64,000 nucleotides of DNA from Betaproteobacteria bacterium Ga0077526 (GTDB taxonomy: Bacteria > Pseudomonadota > Gammaproteobacteria > Burkholderiales > Ga0077523), in the NCBI GenBank assembly GCA_001464765.1, contig LNDV01000021.1:16941-80940 (forward strand). Direction: 5' to 3'. The notes beneath the pieces are model-generated. The model was not told where the DNA came from. It worked only from the letters and a program-made list of their open reading frames with translations, and did not search any database. A program made the translations under genes and the position numbers. Positions 44,889 to 53,769 of the stretch are shown here, in pieces. How positions within the stretch are numbered: position 1 is the stretch's first letter; each line of letters opens with the position of its first letter.

Positions 44889-45029
44889 CGTGTTGGGTGC
44901 CCCTTCGCCCGAGTCGACCCGCATCAGCAATGCCCGTCAGGTGGCTGCCTCCAGCCTCACTGGCATGCGGTCACGAGCGTCCGAGTGTCTTCTGGGGCCG
45001 TGGGCGCCTTGGCGCGAAGGTTGGAGCCG

Positions 45030-45362
45030 ATGATCTCCCTGAACAAACCGCGCAGCCGTCGCCTGCGAAAGAAGCTTCGCATTGGGGAGTTTCAGGAGTT
45101 GGGCTTTGAAGTGACGATAACGTTACGCGAGGGACGCGACGAGACTCGACTTACGGCGTTCTGGGACGACTTCATCCGCGAAGCGTTAGAACGTAACGGT
45201 CTAGCCTACGGAGGCGGGATGAGCGGCTTCGTCACGACCGTCGGTTTGGGTTCGGCGACTGAGGCGCATCGGGAAGCCGTCCTTACCTGGTTACGTGCAC
45301 GGCCCGAAGTGCGCGCGGCCGATGTCGGCCCTCTGATCGATGCCTGGCATGGAGGGGACTGA
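45030..45362 (+). CDS. yggL: YggL family 50S ribosome-associated protein
   Basis: 110 residues, the usual length. RRLRKKLRIGEFQELGFEVT, LTAFWDDFIREALERNGLAY and GGGMSGFVT are YggL (DUF469) hallmarks; the E. coli protein binds the 50S subunit. The C-terminal half, TEAHREAVLTWLRARPEV, is the normal helix. It starts at the Met before SLNKPRSRR. It sits in the accessory stretch between unknown genes, so it may have been acquired. Confidence 0.88.
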   Translation: MISLNKPRSRRLRKKLRIGEFQELGFEVTITLREGRDETRLTAFWDDFIREALERNGLAYGGGMSGFVTTVGLGSATEAHREAVLTWLRARPEVRAADVGPLIDAWHGGD

Positions 45363-45406
45363 GGGAATGCATGCGAGTGGCTCTGGTTGCAGGGGGGGGC
45401 AGGTAG

Positions 45407-46057
45407 ATGACACGCGTCCGAGTGGAAGGGTTCACGATATCTCTGGACGGATACGGAGCCGGTCCGAATCAGGACCTCCGGAACCCGCTTGGGCTGGGCG
45501 GGGAAGACTTGCATCAGTGGCTGCTCCCTACGCGCACGTTCCAGCGCACCTTGTTTGGCGCCGACGGCGGCACAACCGGCATCGACGACGACTATGCGGC
45601 GAGGGGCTTCAAGAATGTGGGTGCCTGGATTCTCGGGCGGAACATGTTCGGCCCCATTCGCGGCGCCTGGCCCGACATGGACTGGAAGGGCTGGTGGGGA
45701 GACAACCCGCCCTATCATGTGCCGACCTTCATCCTGACCCATCACCCGCGGCCGGACATTCAGATGGAAGGAGGAACGACTTTCCATTTCGTCACCGGCG
45801 GCATTCACGAGGCACTGGATCGGGCGCGCGATGCGGCCGGCGGCATGGATGTGCGCATTGGTGGCGGTCCAGCCACCGTCCGGCAGTACTTGCGGGCTGG
45901 CCTCATCGACGAACTGCACATCGCCATCTCACCGATCCTCCTGGGGGCGGGCGAGCGATTGTTCGAAGGGTTGGATATGCGGGCGCTGGGATTCCGGTGC
46001 GTACAGTCCGTCGCGTCGGACAAAGCCACCCACGTTGTGCTCCGGCGTGGCGGGTAG
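45407..46057 (+). CDS. Dihydrofolate reductase/RibD-like reductase
   Basis: 216 residues. It begins VEGFTISLDGYGAGPNQDL (first strand of the RibD C-terminal/DHFR fold) and has AWILGRNMFGPIRG, a central TFHFVTGGIHEALDRARDAA with the GG NADPH-binding turn, then VRIGGGPATVRQYLRAGLID and ELHIAISPILLGAGERLF. It should be an NADPH-dependent reductase of unknown substrate. True folate activity is unlikely because the DHFR active-site motif differs. It stands alone, transcribed rightward. Confidence 0.88.
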   Translation: MTRVRVEGFTISLDGYGAGPNQDLRNPLGLGGEDLHQWLLPTRTFQRTLFGADGGTTGIDDDYAARGFKNVGAWILGRNMFGPIRGAWPDMDWKGWWGDNPPYHVPTFILTHHPRPDIQMEGGTTFHFVTGGIHEALDRARDAAGGMDVRIGGGPATVRQYLRAGLIDELHIAISPILLGAGERLFEGLDMRALGFRCVQSVASDKATHVVLRRGG

Positions 46058-46159
46058 CAGGATCGAAGTGAAATGCCCTAATCCACGTGCCCAGTCGCTT
46101 CGAGTGCACGTGGGGAGGCGGGAGTCTTCAGCCTTGAATGACCAGTTAAAGGGGGTGCC

Positions 46160-46558
46160 ATGCCGACAACGCGAACCATACGATTCACGACATCGAAATT
46201 CGACGTCTCCAAGGAGCGCCGGAACCCGGTCAATCCGATCGCCGGCGAGTCGCTGCTGCGCTGGCTGCAGGCAAGGGCGCGCCCTCGATTCGAGGTGTCC
46301 GAGCCCGACGCGGAGGATTGGGGCTGGTACTCATCCGTGGTCTGCAACGGTCGTCACTACCTCCTCGGCGCCAGTGCGTCGGATGATGAGGGCAGCGAGC
46401 GAGAGTGGGTGTTGCAGATCATCAAGCAGCGCACGTTGGGCGAGAGGCTGCTGGGTCGGGAGAAGATGGCCGAGAACGACGAGTGCGCGTCGTTCTTTCA
46501 GCGACTCCTCGAAAGCGAGGCGGCCTTCAAAGGGATTGCCGTCGATGAAGCGCAATAG
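46160..46558 (+). CDS. Hypothetical protein
   Basis: 132 residues, no family I can name. TIRFTTSKFDVSKERRNPVN at the start, then LLRWLQARARPRFEVSEPDA, DWGWYSSVVCNGRHYLLGAS and EREWVLQIIKQRTLGERLLG. A compact alpha/beta protein, likely cytoplasmic; I have a faint impression of a recurrent family in environmental proteobacteria. GGGGGT before the ATG is a poor ribosome site. Confidence 0.65.
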   Translation: MPTTRTIRFTTSKFDVSKERRNPVNPIAGESLLRWLQARARPRFEVSEPDAEDWGWYSSVVCNGRHYLLGASASDDEGSEREWVLQIIKQRTLGERLLGREKMAENDECASFFQRLLESEAAFKGIAVDEAQ

Positions 46559-46849
46559 TGGGTTCGCGGTGGGCGCTAGCCGAGGATTTCGTCTGGTAGC
46601 CGATGACACGCCGCGCGGACGCCAAAACCAGAGGATGGAGGACAGGCGTCGGGTCCGGGATCTGCAATAGCCGGCGGGCCCGCAGACCTCGATGCCGAGA
46701 CCCTCATGCCGGACGCGTTACCATGGAAGCCTACCTCTTACTCTTGCGCGCGAGACCTGACGCCGATCCCGCTTTTGCTCCGGACAGTCCGCAGGGAGGC
46801 TTTGGGGTTTGCGGTCGTGGTTCGCGCCTGATCGAGGACTGATCGGAAC
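46559..46849. other. Spacer with a weak small open frame
   Basis: 291 bases. An ATG at 46724 opens a 39-codon frame (MEAYLLLLRARPDADPAFAP...) that ends just before the FkbM gene. It lacks a ribosome site and any recognisable feature, so I do not call it a gene. Confidence 0.35.
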
Positions 46850-47626
46850 ATGTCGCAATTCAGCGTGCCGTCACTTGCCGCCACCGGAGGCCTCGAGTTT
46901 CTCTGGGAGTACCTCTACCATCACCCGGCGCACGAGCGCGACGCGGCGCTGGCGAACTCGGCGCAGTTGGCGTTTCTCGGGCATTGCGTGGAACACGTTG
47001 CGCACTCCCATGCCCAGTTGCTTCAGGACTTGTTCGTGCTGTATCGGACACAGTGCAAGCGCAACGGGTACTTCGTCGAGTTCGGCGCAACGGACGGTTT
47101 GACCCTCAGCAATACATGCCTGCTCGAGCGGCGTTATGGATGGACTGGAATCCTCGCAGAACCCTATCCGGTCTGGCATGCCGCGCTCGCGGCGAATCGC
47201 CGGGCCGCGATCGACCATCGCTGCATCTGGAGTTCGAGCGGGAAGAAGATGGCATTCATCGCGTCGCGTGAAATGGAACTGGCTGGACTGCGGGAAACCG
47301 CAGAGGAAGACATGCACGCCGGGCGCCGTTCCGCCGATGCCGGAGAGATCGAGGTAGTCACCGTTTCGCTCATCGACTTGCTCGAACAGCACGGCGCACC
47401 CCGAGACATCGACTACCTTTCCGTGGATACCGAAGGCAGCGAGTTCGACATCCTGTCGGCCTTCGATTTCAGCCGCTATCGAATCCGCATCATTTCAGTC
47501 GAACACAATTACATGGAGACGAAGCGAGAGGCGATCCGGCAGTTGCTCGCACAGCATGGCTACCAGCGCGAGTTCGAGGCCTTCTCGAACTGGGATGACT
47601 GGTACGTACGACCGGACATTCCGTGA
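46850..47626 (+). CDS. FkbM-family methyltransferase
   Basis: 258 residues. GYFVEFGATDGLTLSNTCLL is the SAM-binding motif I, GWTGILAEPYPVWHAALAAN the second strand and acidic residue, and IDYLSVDTEGSEFDILSAFD the FkbM signature. The family methylates hydroxyls of glycans, lipids or polyketides. With no glycan genes nearby, the target is unknown. Start at the Met before SQFSVPSL. Confidence 0.9.
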   Translation: MSQFSVPSLAATGGLEFLWEYLYHHPAHERDAALANSAQLAFLGHCVEHVAHSHAQLLQDLFVLYRTQCKRNGYFVEFGATDGLTLSNTCLLERRYGWTGILAEPYPVWHAALAANRRAAIDHRCIWSSSGKKMAFIASREMELAGLRETAEEDMHAGRRSADAGEIEVVTVSLIDLLEQHGAPRDIDYLSVDTEGSEFDILSAFDFSRYRIRIISVEHNYMETKREAIRQLLAQHGYQREFEAFSNWDDWYVRPDIP

Positions 47627-47985
47627 TCTCGAGTACATTCGCCCCGACGACAAGGCGCGGATGATCGCGAGGGAAACGGCGCATAAGTAGTTCGCTGGAT
47701 GCGCGACGGCAGGTAACGGCAGGTAGCGACGACCCAAGACGTTCTCTTCGTTCCTATACCTGGTGTCGTATTGCATGCCATCGCGTCATGCAGTCTGATT
47801 GGCGAGATGTAGGACTTCATCGAGCAACCTTTCGTGCTTCTTGGTTCCCGGGAAAAGCGCTCATCGGCGCTTGATCGGACGTTGAAGCGGGTCCGGGGTT
47901 TCTCACCCCCAAAGTGTCCTGCTGACCAAAGGTCATGCCGCGGACGTCTGGATGGACGGCAGATCATCGCAAACGGAGCCTCGCA
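47627..47985. other. Intergenic region without a supported gene
   Basis: 359 bases. One tandem GGCAGGTAACGGCAGGTAGC is visible near 47709. No convincing promoter, repeat family or gene was found. Confidence 0.4.
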
Positions 47986-48396
47986 ATGGAAACGCTTCGC
48001 GGAATCGCAACGGGAGTCATTCACTCGAGCCTCGTAACGGGGCAGTTCGGAGAGTCCGTGGTTTACGACGTGACGTTCCTGATCGACGGATCGTCTGTAG
48101 TGAGCCTGGAGAGTAGTCGGGGGCCGATGATCACCGAAGGGGACGAGGTTGTCGTGGCTGGCACCTTCGGCAATGGTCCGATGAGAGCCCTCGCGTACAA
48201 GAACATCTCGAAACGCAAGGCGGGAAACGCAGGCATGTGGATGCGTTTGTATGGGGCTGGGGTGGGTTTCGCAGCCTACTGTTCGGCCGACGCCCATTTT
48301 CTCGGGGGAGTGGGGGCGATTGCGGGCGTGTGGCTGTTGGTAAGTGCTGCCCGGATTGGGATGGCCGTGAGGGCGTTGAAGGGCGACTCGTTCTAG
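47986..48396 (+). CDS. Hypothetical membrane protein
   Basis: 136 residues. A beta-type N-terminal part (ETLRGIATGVIHSSLVTGQF, VVYDVTFLIDGSSVVSLESS, GDEVVVAGTF) resembles an OB-like or barrel fold. It is followed by two membrane helices, LYGAGVGFAAYCSADAHFLG and VGAIAGVWLLVSAARIGMAV. No family recognised. The soluble part may face the cytoplasm. Start at Met 47986. Confidence 0.65.
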   Translation: METLRGIATGVIHSSLVTGQFGESVVYDVTFLIDGSSVVSLESSRGPMITEGDEVVVAGTFGNGPMRALAYKNISKRKAGNAGMWMRLYGAGVGFAAYCSADAHFLGGVGAIAGVWLLVSAARIGMAVRALKGDSF

Positions 48397-48818
48397 CTGC
48401 ACCATCGTACGACGTAGATTGCCGATGGCTTGCACGCAGTGCCGTCCCCGCTGTCCAGGCTAGCCATTCTCGCTGACAACTTGTCCCGCATGCCTGCCGA
48501 AGTCGTCGTGAGACCCCGGCGAAACGGTAGATGTTGGCGTGCTGTTGGTCTCGACCGAATTCCGACCCGCCTTTTCGGGTGGGCGAGCGCCTCACACCGG
48601 CTTACGGCGTCCGGGACGACCGTCGTTTCGCCCGAGGACGTCAAGAGTGAAGACGGGATCCGAAGCGGAGTCGCCCGCTGACGCCGCGGTACGCGTCATC
48701 GCGGGGCTGGGGGTGCCTCTTGCTCGGGCATGTGGCACCATCGTGGTGCCACCCCTTCCGGTGTGGCAGGCGGTACGCTACCGTCCGGGCAGTGACCACT
48801 GTCGAGCGAGGAGCACCC
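48397..48818. other. Leader region of the amidohydrolase-hydroxylase operon
   Basis: 422 bases. Nothing coding is supported. The right part carries a striking palindrome (separate entry) and the ribosome site GAGCGAGGAG of the amidohydrolase gene. Confidence 0.5.
48732..48752. promoter_or_regulatory. Perfect palindromic operator candidate
   Basis: GTGGCACCA-TCG-TGGTGCCAC, 9-bp arms with a 3-base centre, 67 bases upstream of the amidohydrolase start. Such a symmetric site ahead of a catabolic operon is most easily read as a dimeric repressor or activator operator; a short transcription hairpin is the alternative. Confidence 0.55.
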
Positions 48819-50084
48819 ATGGCGGAATACGATCTGTTGCTGGAAGGCGGCCGCGTCATCGACCCGGCCTCGGGTGTCGACGGTATCCGCCACCTCGCGA
48901 TTCGCGACGGGCGCGTGGCTGCCGTGCTCCCCGAGGATGGCGCCGCCTCGGCCGCCACCCGCATCGACTGCCGCGGCAAGCTGGTGCTGCCCGGCCTCAT
49001 CGACACCCACGCTCACATCTACCAGTACGTCACGGGCCGGTTCGGGCTCGACCCCGACATGTGCGGTGTCCAGTCCGGCGTCACCACGCTCGTCGATCAG
49101 GGCGGCCCCAGTTGCATGACCATCCCGGGGTTCCGCCACTACGTGGTCGAGCGCTCGGAATCCAACGTGCTCGCCTTCCTTTCCGCCTATCTCGTGGGCG
49201 GGCTCGAAGGCCACTATTACCCCGAGCTGTACCGCCCCGGCTGCGTGGACGTCGATGCCACCGTGCGCGCCGCGAAGGAGAACGCCGACCTCGTCAAGGG
49301 CATCAAGGCGCACGCGGAAATCGGCGGCTTCTCGCGCTGGGGCGTGGACGTGATGAAGCTCGCCGCCGAGATCGGGCGGCAGACGGCCCTGCCCGTGTAC
49401 ATCCACTTCGGGCAGCTCTGGCCGCCGGCGGCTGACGGCGCCGTCGTGGACCCCGACAGCATCTTCACCGAGGTCGTGAACCTCCTGAAACCTGGGGACG
49501 TGCTCGCCCATCCGTTCAGCCGGCACCCGGGCGGCTTCGTTTCGGTCACCGGCAAGGTGCACCCCCTCGTGAAGGAAGCCATCGCCCGCGGCGCGAAGAT
49601 CGACGTGGGCCACGGCTCGCACTTCAGTTTCCGGGTCGCGCAACTGGTGCTGGAAGCCGGCATCCTGCCCGACACGCTGGGCGCGGACATGCACGGCTAC
49701 AACACGCGCATCCCCAAGCCGCGCGGCACGCCGGATTCCCATCCCGACCCCGAGATGCACATGTTCTTCGGCTCCGCGCAGTTCAGCCTGGTGCGTGCGA
49801 TCACGTCGATGGTGGCGCTGGGCGTCCCGCTCGAAGCCGTGGTGCCGATGGCCACCTCCAACGCCGCGGCCATGCTCGGCATGCAGGACACCCTGGGCTC
49901 GCTCGCGCCCGGCCGCGTGGCCGATGTGTCTGTCCTCGACGATGCGCGGGGCCGCTGGACTCTCCGCGACAACGAAGGCAACCAGGTGACGGCCGAGCGT
50001 ATGTTCTCGCCGGCGTTCTGCCTGCGGGCCGGTCGCCGCTTCGAGGCGACGGCGCCGATCCTGCCCATGGCCGAGGCCGCGTGA
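48819..50084 (+). CDS. Amidohydrolase/deacetylase-family metallohydrolase
   Basis: 421 residues. YDLLLEGGRVIDPASGVDGI and KLVLPGLIDTHAHIYQYVTG give the N-terminal barrel start with the metal HxH; VKGIKAHAEIGGFSRWG has the bridging Lys; later HFGQLW, LAHPFSRHPGG and IDVGHGSHFSF hold further ligands. The C-terminus returns to the small beta domain (LAPGRVADVSVLD). It resembles dihydroorotase-like cyclic amidases and N-acyl amino acid deacetylases. It leads the operon with the hydroxylase genes, so it may cleave an amide or ring of the product made by them. Confidence 0.9.
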   Translation: MAEYDLLLEGGRVIDPASGVDGIRHLAIRDGRVAAVLPEDGAASAATRIDCRGKLVLPGLIDTHAHIYQYVTGRFGLDPDMCGVQSGVTTLVDQGGPSCMTIPGFRHYVVERSESNVLAFLSAYLVGGLEGHYYPELYRPGCVDVDATVRAAKENADLVKGIKAHAEIGGFSRWGVDVMKLAAEIGRQTALPVYIHFGQLWPPAADGAVVDPDSIFTEVVNLLKPGDVLAHPFSRHPGGFVSVTGKVHPLVKEAIARGAKIDVGHGSHFSFRVAQLVLEAGILPDTLGADMHGYNTRIPKPRGTPDSHPDPEMHMFFGSAQFSLVRAITSMVALGVPLEAVVPMATSNAAAMLGMQDTLGSLAPGRVADVSVLDDARGRWTLRDNEGNQVTAERMFSPAFCLRAGRRFEATAPILPMAEAA

Positions 50085-50094
50085 GGATGCGCGC

Positions 50095-52464
50095 TTGAGC
50101 ACCACCACGCCGTCCGCCAAGCGCCCGTTCGGGGTCGGCGCGCGTCTGCGCCGCAAGGAGGATGACCGCCTGCTGCGCGGCCGCGCGGAGTTCGTGGCCA
50201 ACATGCGCATGGTCGGCATGCAGGAGGTCGCGTTCGTCCGCTCACCCATGGCGCATGCGCGACTGCTCGCGGTGCGCAAACCTGCCGACGCTGCGGATCG
50301 TGTCTTCACCATGGACGACCTCGACGGCGTGTCGCCCATCGTCGCCAACTCCGGTCTGCCGGGCTTTCGCAGCGCTGGGCAGTATCCGCTCGCGCGGGAC
50401 AAGGTTCGCCACGTGGGCGAAGCCATCGCGATGTGCATCGCTGCCACTCGCGCCGAAGCCGAGGACCTCGCCGAGCGGGTCGAGGTGGATCTCGATCCGC
50501 TGCCCGTCGTGGCCGACATGCTGCAGGCGCTGGAACCCGGCGCGCCCCTCGTGCACGAGCACTGGGACCGCAACGCCTTTCTCGAAACGCGTGTCGACGA
50601 CAACCTCGACGATGTGAAGCGCCGCGCGGCGATCGTCGTCACGCGTCGCGTGCGCACCGCGCGCCAGAGCATGGCTCCCATCGAAGGGCGCGGCGTCCTC
50701 GCCTGGTTCGACTCACGCCTCGACCAGCTCACCGTCACGTCGGCCACCCAGATGCCGCATATCGTGCGGGCTGGTCTTTCGGAGTGTCTGGGCATCGAGC
50801 AGGGGCGCATCCGCGTGGTCGCGCCGGACGTCGGCGGCGGCTTTGGCTACAAGGGCATCCTGCTGCCGGAGGAAATCTGCCTCGGCTGGCTGGCGATGAA
50901 ACTCGGGCATCCGGTACGCTGGATCGAGGATCGCTTCGAGCAGCTCACCGGCAACGCCAACTGTCGCGAGCACCACTACGACATCACCGGCTACGCCGAC
51001 GAGAGCGGGCGTCTGCTTGCGCTCGACTGCGATGCCGTCGTGGATTCGGGGGCGTATTCGTCCTACCCGTTCTCCGCCTGTCTCGAAGCCGCGCAGGTGA
51101 GTTCCATCCTGCCCGGGCCGTACGTGATGGAGCGCTACCGCTGTCACACGTGGTCGGCCACCACCAACAAGCCGCCGATCCTGCCGTACCGCGGGGTGGC
51201 GCGAACGGGCGTGTGCTTCGCCCTCGAACTCGTACTGGATGCCATCGCACGGAAGGCCGGGCGCGAACCTCACGAGGTCCGCCTGGAGAATCTGGTGCAG
51301 GCGGACCAGATGCCGTTCACGAACATCACGCGCAAGTACTTCGACTCGGGCGACTATCCCGAATGTCTGCGCCGTGCCGTCGCCGCGCTGGACATCCCCA
51401 AGTGGCGCGAGCAGCAGAAGAAGCGTCTGCCGGACGGCCGGCGCGTGGGCGTGGGCGTCGCCATGTTCTGCGAGCAGGGCGCGCACGGCACGTCGGTCTA
51501 CTACGGCTGGGGTATCCCGATGGTGCCGGGTCACGAGCAGTGCCAGGCGCGGCTCACGCCCGACGGCATGCTCGAACTGCGCATCGGCGCGCATTCGCAC
51601 GGACAGGGGCTCGAGACCACGCTCGCGCAGGTCGCGCACGAGATTCTCGGCATCGATCCCGCCCGCGTGCGTCTCATCCACGGCGATACCGCGGTGACGC
51701 CCTATTCGACCGGCACATGGGGGTCGCGCTGCATGGTGATGTCGGGGGGGGCCGTCGCCTCGGCGTGCAAGGTGATCGCGCAGCGCGTGCGCAGCATTGC
51801 CTCCCATCTGCTCGAGGCCGGCGCGGACGATCTGGTGCTCGAAGACGGCAGTGTGCGTGTCGCCGGCACGGACCACGCGCTCACGCTCCGCGAGGTTGCG
51901 CACACCTGGTACCGGCAACCGCAGCGTCTGGCTGCCGATGTGGACCCCGGCGGCCTCGAAGCCACGAGCGGCTACAAGACCACGCAGGACACCGGCACCT
52001 TCAGCTACGCCGCGCATGCGTGTGCCGTGGCGGTCGACGACGAACTGGGCGCGGTGGAGATCCTCGACTACGTGATCGTCGAGGACGGCGGCACGCTCGT
52101 GAACCCGATGATCGTCGACGGTCAGGTCTACGGCGGGGCGGCGCAAGGCATCGGCACGGCACTCTACGAAGAGATGCCCTACGACGACCAGGCGCAGCCG
52201 CTCGCCTCGACCCTCGCCGACTACATGCTGCCCGGCGCCACCGAAGTGCCGGCGATCCGCCTCGAACACATGGAAACGCCCTCGCCGCTGTCGGTCTTCG
52301 GGCAGAAGGGCATCGGGGAAGGCGGGGCGATAGCGCCGCCGGCAGCCATCGCCAACGCGGTCAACGATGCGCTCGCTGATCTGGGCGTGGAGATCACCGA
52401 AAGCCCGATCACACCGCGCCGGGTGCTGGCCGCCATCGCCGCCGCGAAGCGGGGCGCGTCATGA
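50095..52464 (+). CDS. Molybdenum hydroxylase large subunit, CoxL/XdhB-type
   Basis: 789 residues. It starts at TTG 50095 and enters the fold at RPFGVGARLRRKEDDRLLRG. VAPDVGGGFGYKGILLPEE, LPYRGVARTGVCFALELVLD and SHGQGLETTLAQVAHEILGI bind the Mo-cytosine dinucleotide pterin, and FGQKGIGEGGAI contains the catalytic Glu. The active-site loop has no CO dehydrogenase Cys (AYRCSFR is absent), so it is a hydroxylase of N-heterocycles, aldehydes or similar. It works with the CoxM- and CoxS-type subunits that follow in overlap. Confidence 0.92.
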   Translation: MSTTTPSAKRPFGVGARLRRKEDDRLLRGRAEFVANMRMVGMQEVAFVRSPMAHARLLAVRKPADAADRVFTMDDLDGVSPIVANSGLPGFRSAGQYPLARDKVRHVGEAIAMCIAATRAEAEDLAERVEVDLDPLPVVADMLQALEPGAPLVHEHWDRNAFLETRVDDNLDDVKRRAAIVVTRRVRTARQSMAPIEGRGVLAWFDSRLDQLTVTSATQMPHIVRAGLSECLGIEQGRIRVVAPDVGGGFGYKGILLPEEICLGWLAMKLGHPVRWIEDRFEQLTGNANCREHHYDITGYADESGRLLALDCDAVVDSGAYSSYPFSACLEAAQVSSILPGPYVMERYRCHTWSATTNKPPILPYRGVARTGVCFALELVLDAIARKAGREPHEVRLENLVQADQMPFTNITRKYFDSGDYPECLRRAVAALDIPKWREQQKKRLPDGRRVGVGVAMFCEQGAHGTSVYYGWGIPMVPGHEQCQARLTPDGMLELRIGAHSHGQGLETTLAQVAHEILGIDPARVRLIHGDTAVTPYSTGTWGSRCMVMSGGAVASACKVIAQRVRSIASHLLEAGADDLVLEDGSVRVAGTDHALTLREVAHTWYRQPQRLAADVDPGGLEATSGYKTTQDTGTFSYAAHACAVAVDDELGAVEILDYVIVEDGGTLVNPMIVDGQVYGGAAQGIGTALYEEMPYDDQAQPLASTLADYMLPGATEVPAIRLEHMETPSPLSVFGQKGIGEGGAIAPPAAIANAVNDALADLGVEITESPITPRRVLAAIAAAKRGAS

Positions 52465-53270
52465 AGGCGCCGGCGTTCGGGTACGAACGGGCGCACTCCG
52501 TCGAGGAAGCGCTGCTGTTCTACGCGAGCGGGGACGAAGATGCGAAGTACCTCGCTGGCGGACAGTCCCTCGGGCCGTTGCTGAATCTCCGCCTGGCCCG
52601 GCCGTCGATGCTGATCGACGTGCGCAGCATCGACGAACTGCGCGAGTGCACGCAGACTCCCGACGGGCTCGTGATCGGTGCCGGCGTCACGCATGCCGCC
52701 ATCGAGGACGGTGCCGTGCCCGGACCGGTGGGTGCCTTCCTCGCCGTGATCGCCCATGGCATCGCGTACCGCGCGGTGCGTAATCGCGGCACCCTCGGCG
52801 GCAGTCTCGCGCATGCCGATCCCGCCGCGGACTGGGTGAGCACGATGGCCCTGCTCGATGCGCAACTCGACGTGCGGGGTGTGACCGGCGAGAGGCAGGT
52901 GCCGGCGGAAAGCCTCGTGGAAGGTCCGCTGGCCACGAAGCTCGCCCCGGATGAACTCGTGGTTTCGGTGCGTCTTCCCGGCTGGTCGGCCGCAGCGCGG
53001 TTCAGCTACTACAAGTTCAACCGCAAGCCCGGCGAGTTCGCGGATGCGATCGCCGGCTTCGCGTACGACCCCGAGCGAGGTGTGTGCCGTGCCGTGATCG
53101 GCGCCACCGACGGCGCGCCAGCGGTGATCGCAGATGCGCTAGAACTCCTCGCAGCCGCCGAAGCCTCGGAAGCCGCCGTGACCGCCGCAGGTTTCGAGCC
53201 CGGCAGTTTCGAGCACCACGTGCATGCGGTCGCGCTGCGCCGCGCCCGCGACCGATTGATCGCCCGATGA
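52461..53270 (+). CDS. Molybdenum hydroxylase FAD subunit, CoxM-type
   Basis: 269 residues. YLAGGQSLGPLLNLRLARPS is the FAD-binding P-loop region, NRGTLGGSLAHADPAADW the second FAD motif; the C-terminal CoxM-type domain has FSYYKFNRKPGEFADAIAGF. It passes electrons from the 2Fe-2S subunit to the acceptor. The ATG overlaps the stop of the large subunit gene (ATGA), which ensures coupled translation. Confidence 0.92.
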   Translation: MKAPAFGYERAHSVEEALLFYASGDEDAKYLAGGQSLGPLLNLRLARPSMLIDVRSIDELRECTQTPDGLVIGAGVTHAAIEDGAVPGPVGAFLAVIAHGIAYRAVRNRGTLGGSLAHADPAADWVSTMALLDAQLDVRGVTGERQVPAESLVEGPLATKLAPDELVVSVRLPGWSAAARFSYYKFNRKPGEFADAIAGFAYDPERGVCRAVIGATDGAPAVIADALELLAAAEASEAAVTAAGFEPGSFEHHVHAVALRRARDRLIAR

Positions 53271-53286
53271 GACGCGCGCCTTCGTG

Positions 53287-53769
53287 ATGAAACCCCTCCA
53301 CTTCACCGTCAACGGCAAGGCCGTCGTCACGCGCGTGGCGCCGAGAACGCACCTCGCCGATCTCCTGCGAGAAGAGCTGCGCCTGACTGGCACCAACCTC
53401 GGTTGCGAGCACGGCGTCTGCGGTGCGTGCACTCTGGAAGTGGACGGCGCGCCCGCGCGGTCCTGTCTCACGCTCGCCATCACCTGCGAAGGGGCGAAGG
53501 TACGCACAATCGAGGGCTTCGACGACGACCCGGTCATGGCCGCGTTGCGTGAGGCCTTCAGCGAACACCACGCGCTGCAGTGCGGCTACTGCACACCCGG
53601 CATGCTGGTCACCGCGCGCGACATCGTGATCCGCCTGCCGCAGGCGGACGAGGCCCGCATCCGCGAAGAACTCGCGGGCAATCTCTGCCGCTGCACCGGT
53701 TACGTCGGCATCGTGCGGGCGATCGCCTCGGTCATCGCCGCCCGGAACAGCGCGGCCGGCGGCCGGTAG
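53287..53769 (+). CDS. Molybdenum hydroxylase 2Fe-2S subunit, CoxS-type
   Basis: 160 residues. The plant-type ferredoxin motif CEHGVCGACTLEVDG and the second cluster motif CGYCTPGM...CRCTGY are complete. It carries electrons from the molybdenum site to FAD. ATG at 53287 (a GTG precedes it by one codon) with 16 bases after the FAD subunit. Its last 70 bases overlap the 3' end of the convergent AllG-like gene. Confidence 0.93.
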   Translation: MKPLHFTVNGKAVVTRVAPRTHLADLLREELRLTGTNLGCEHGVCGACTLEVDGAPARSCLTLAITCEGAKVRTIEGFDDDPVMAALREAFSEHHALQCGYCTPGMLVTARDIVIRLPQADEARIREELAGNLCRCTGYVGIVRAIASVIAARNSAAGGR

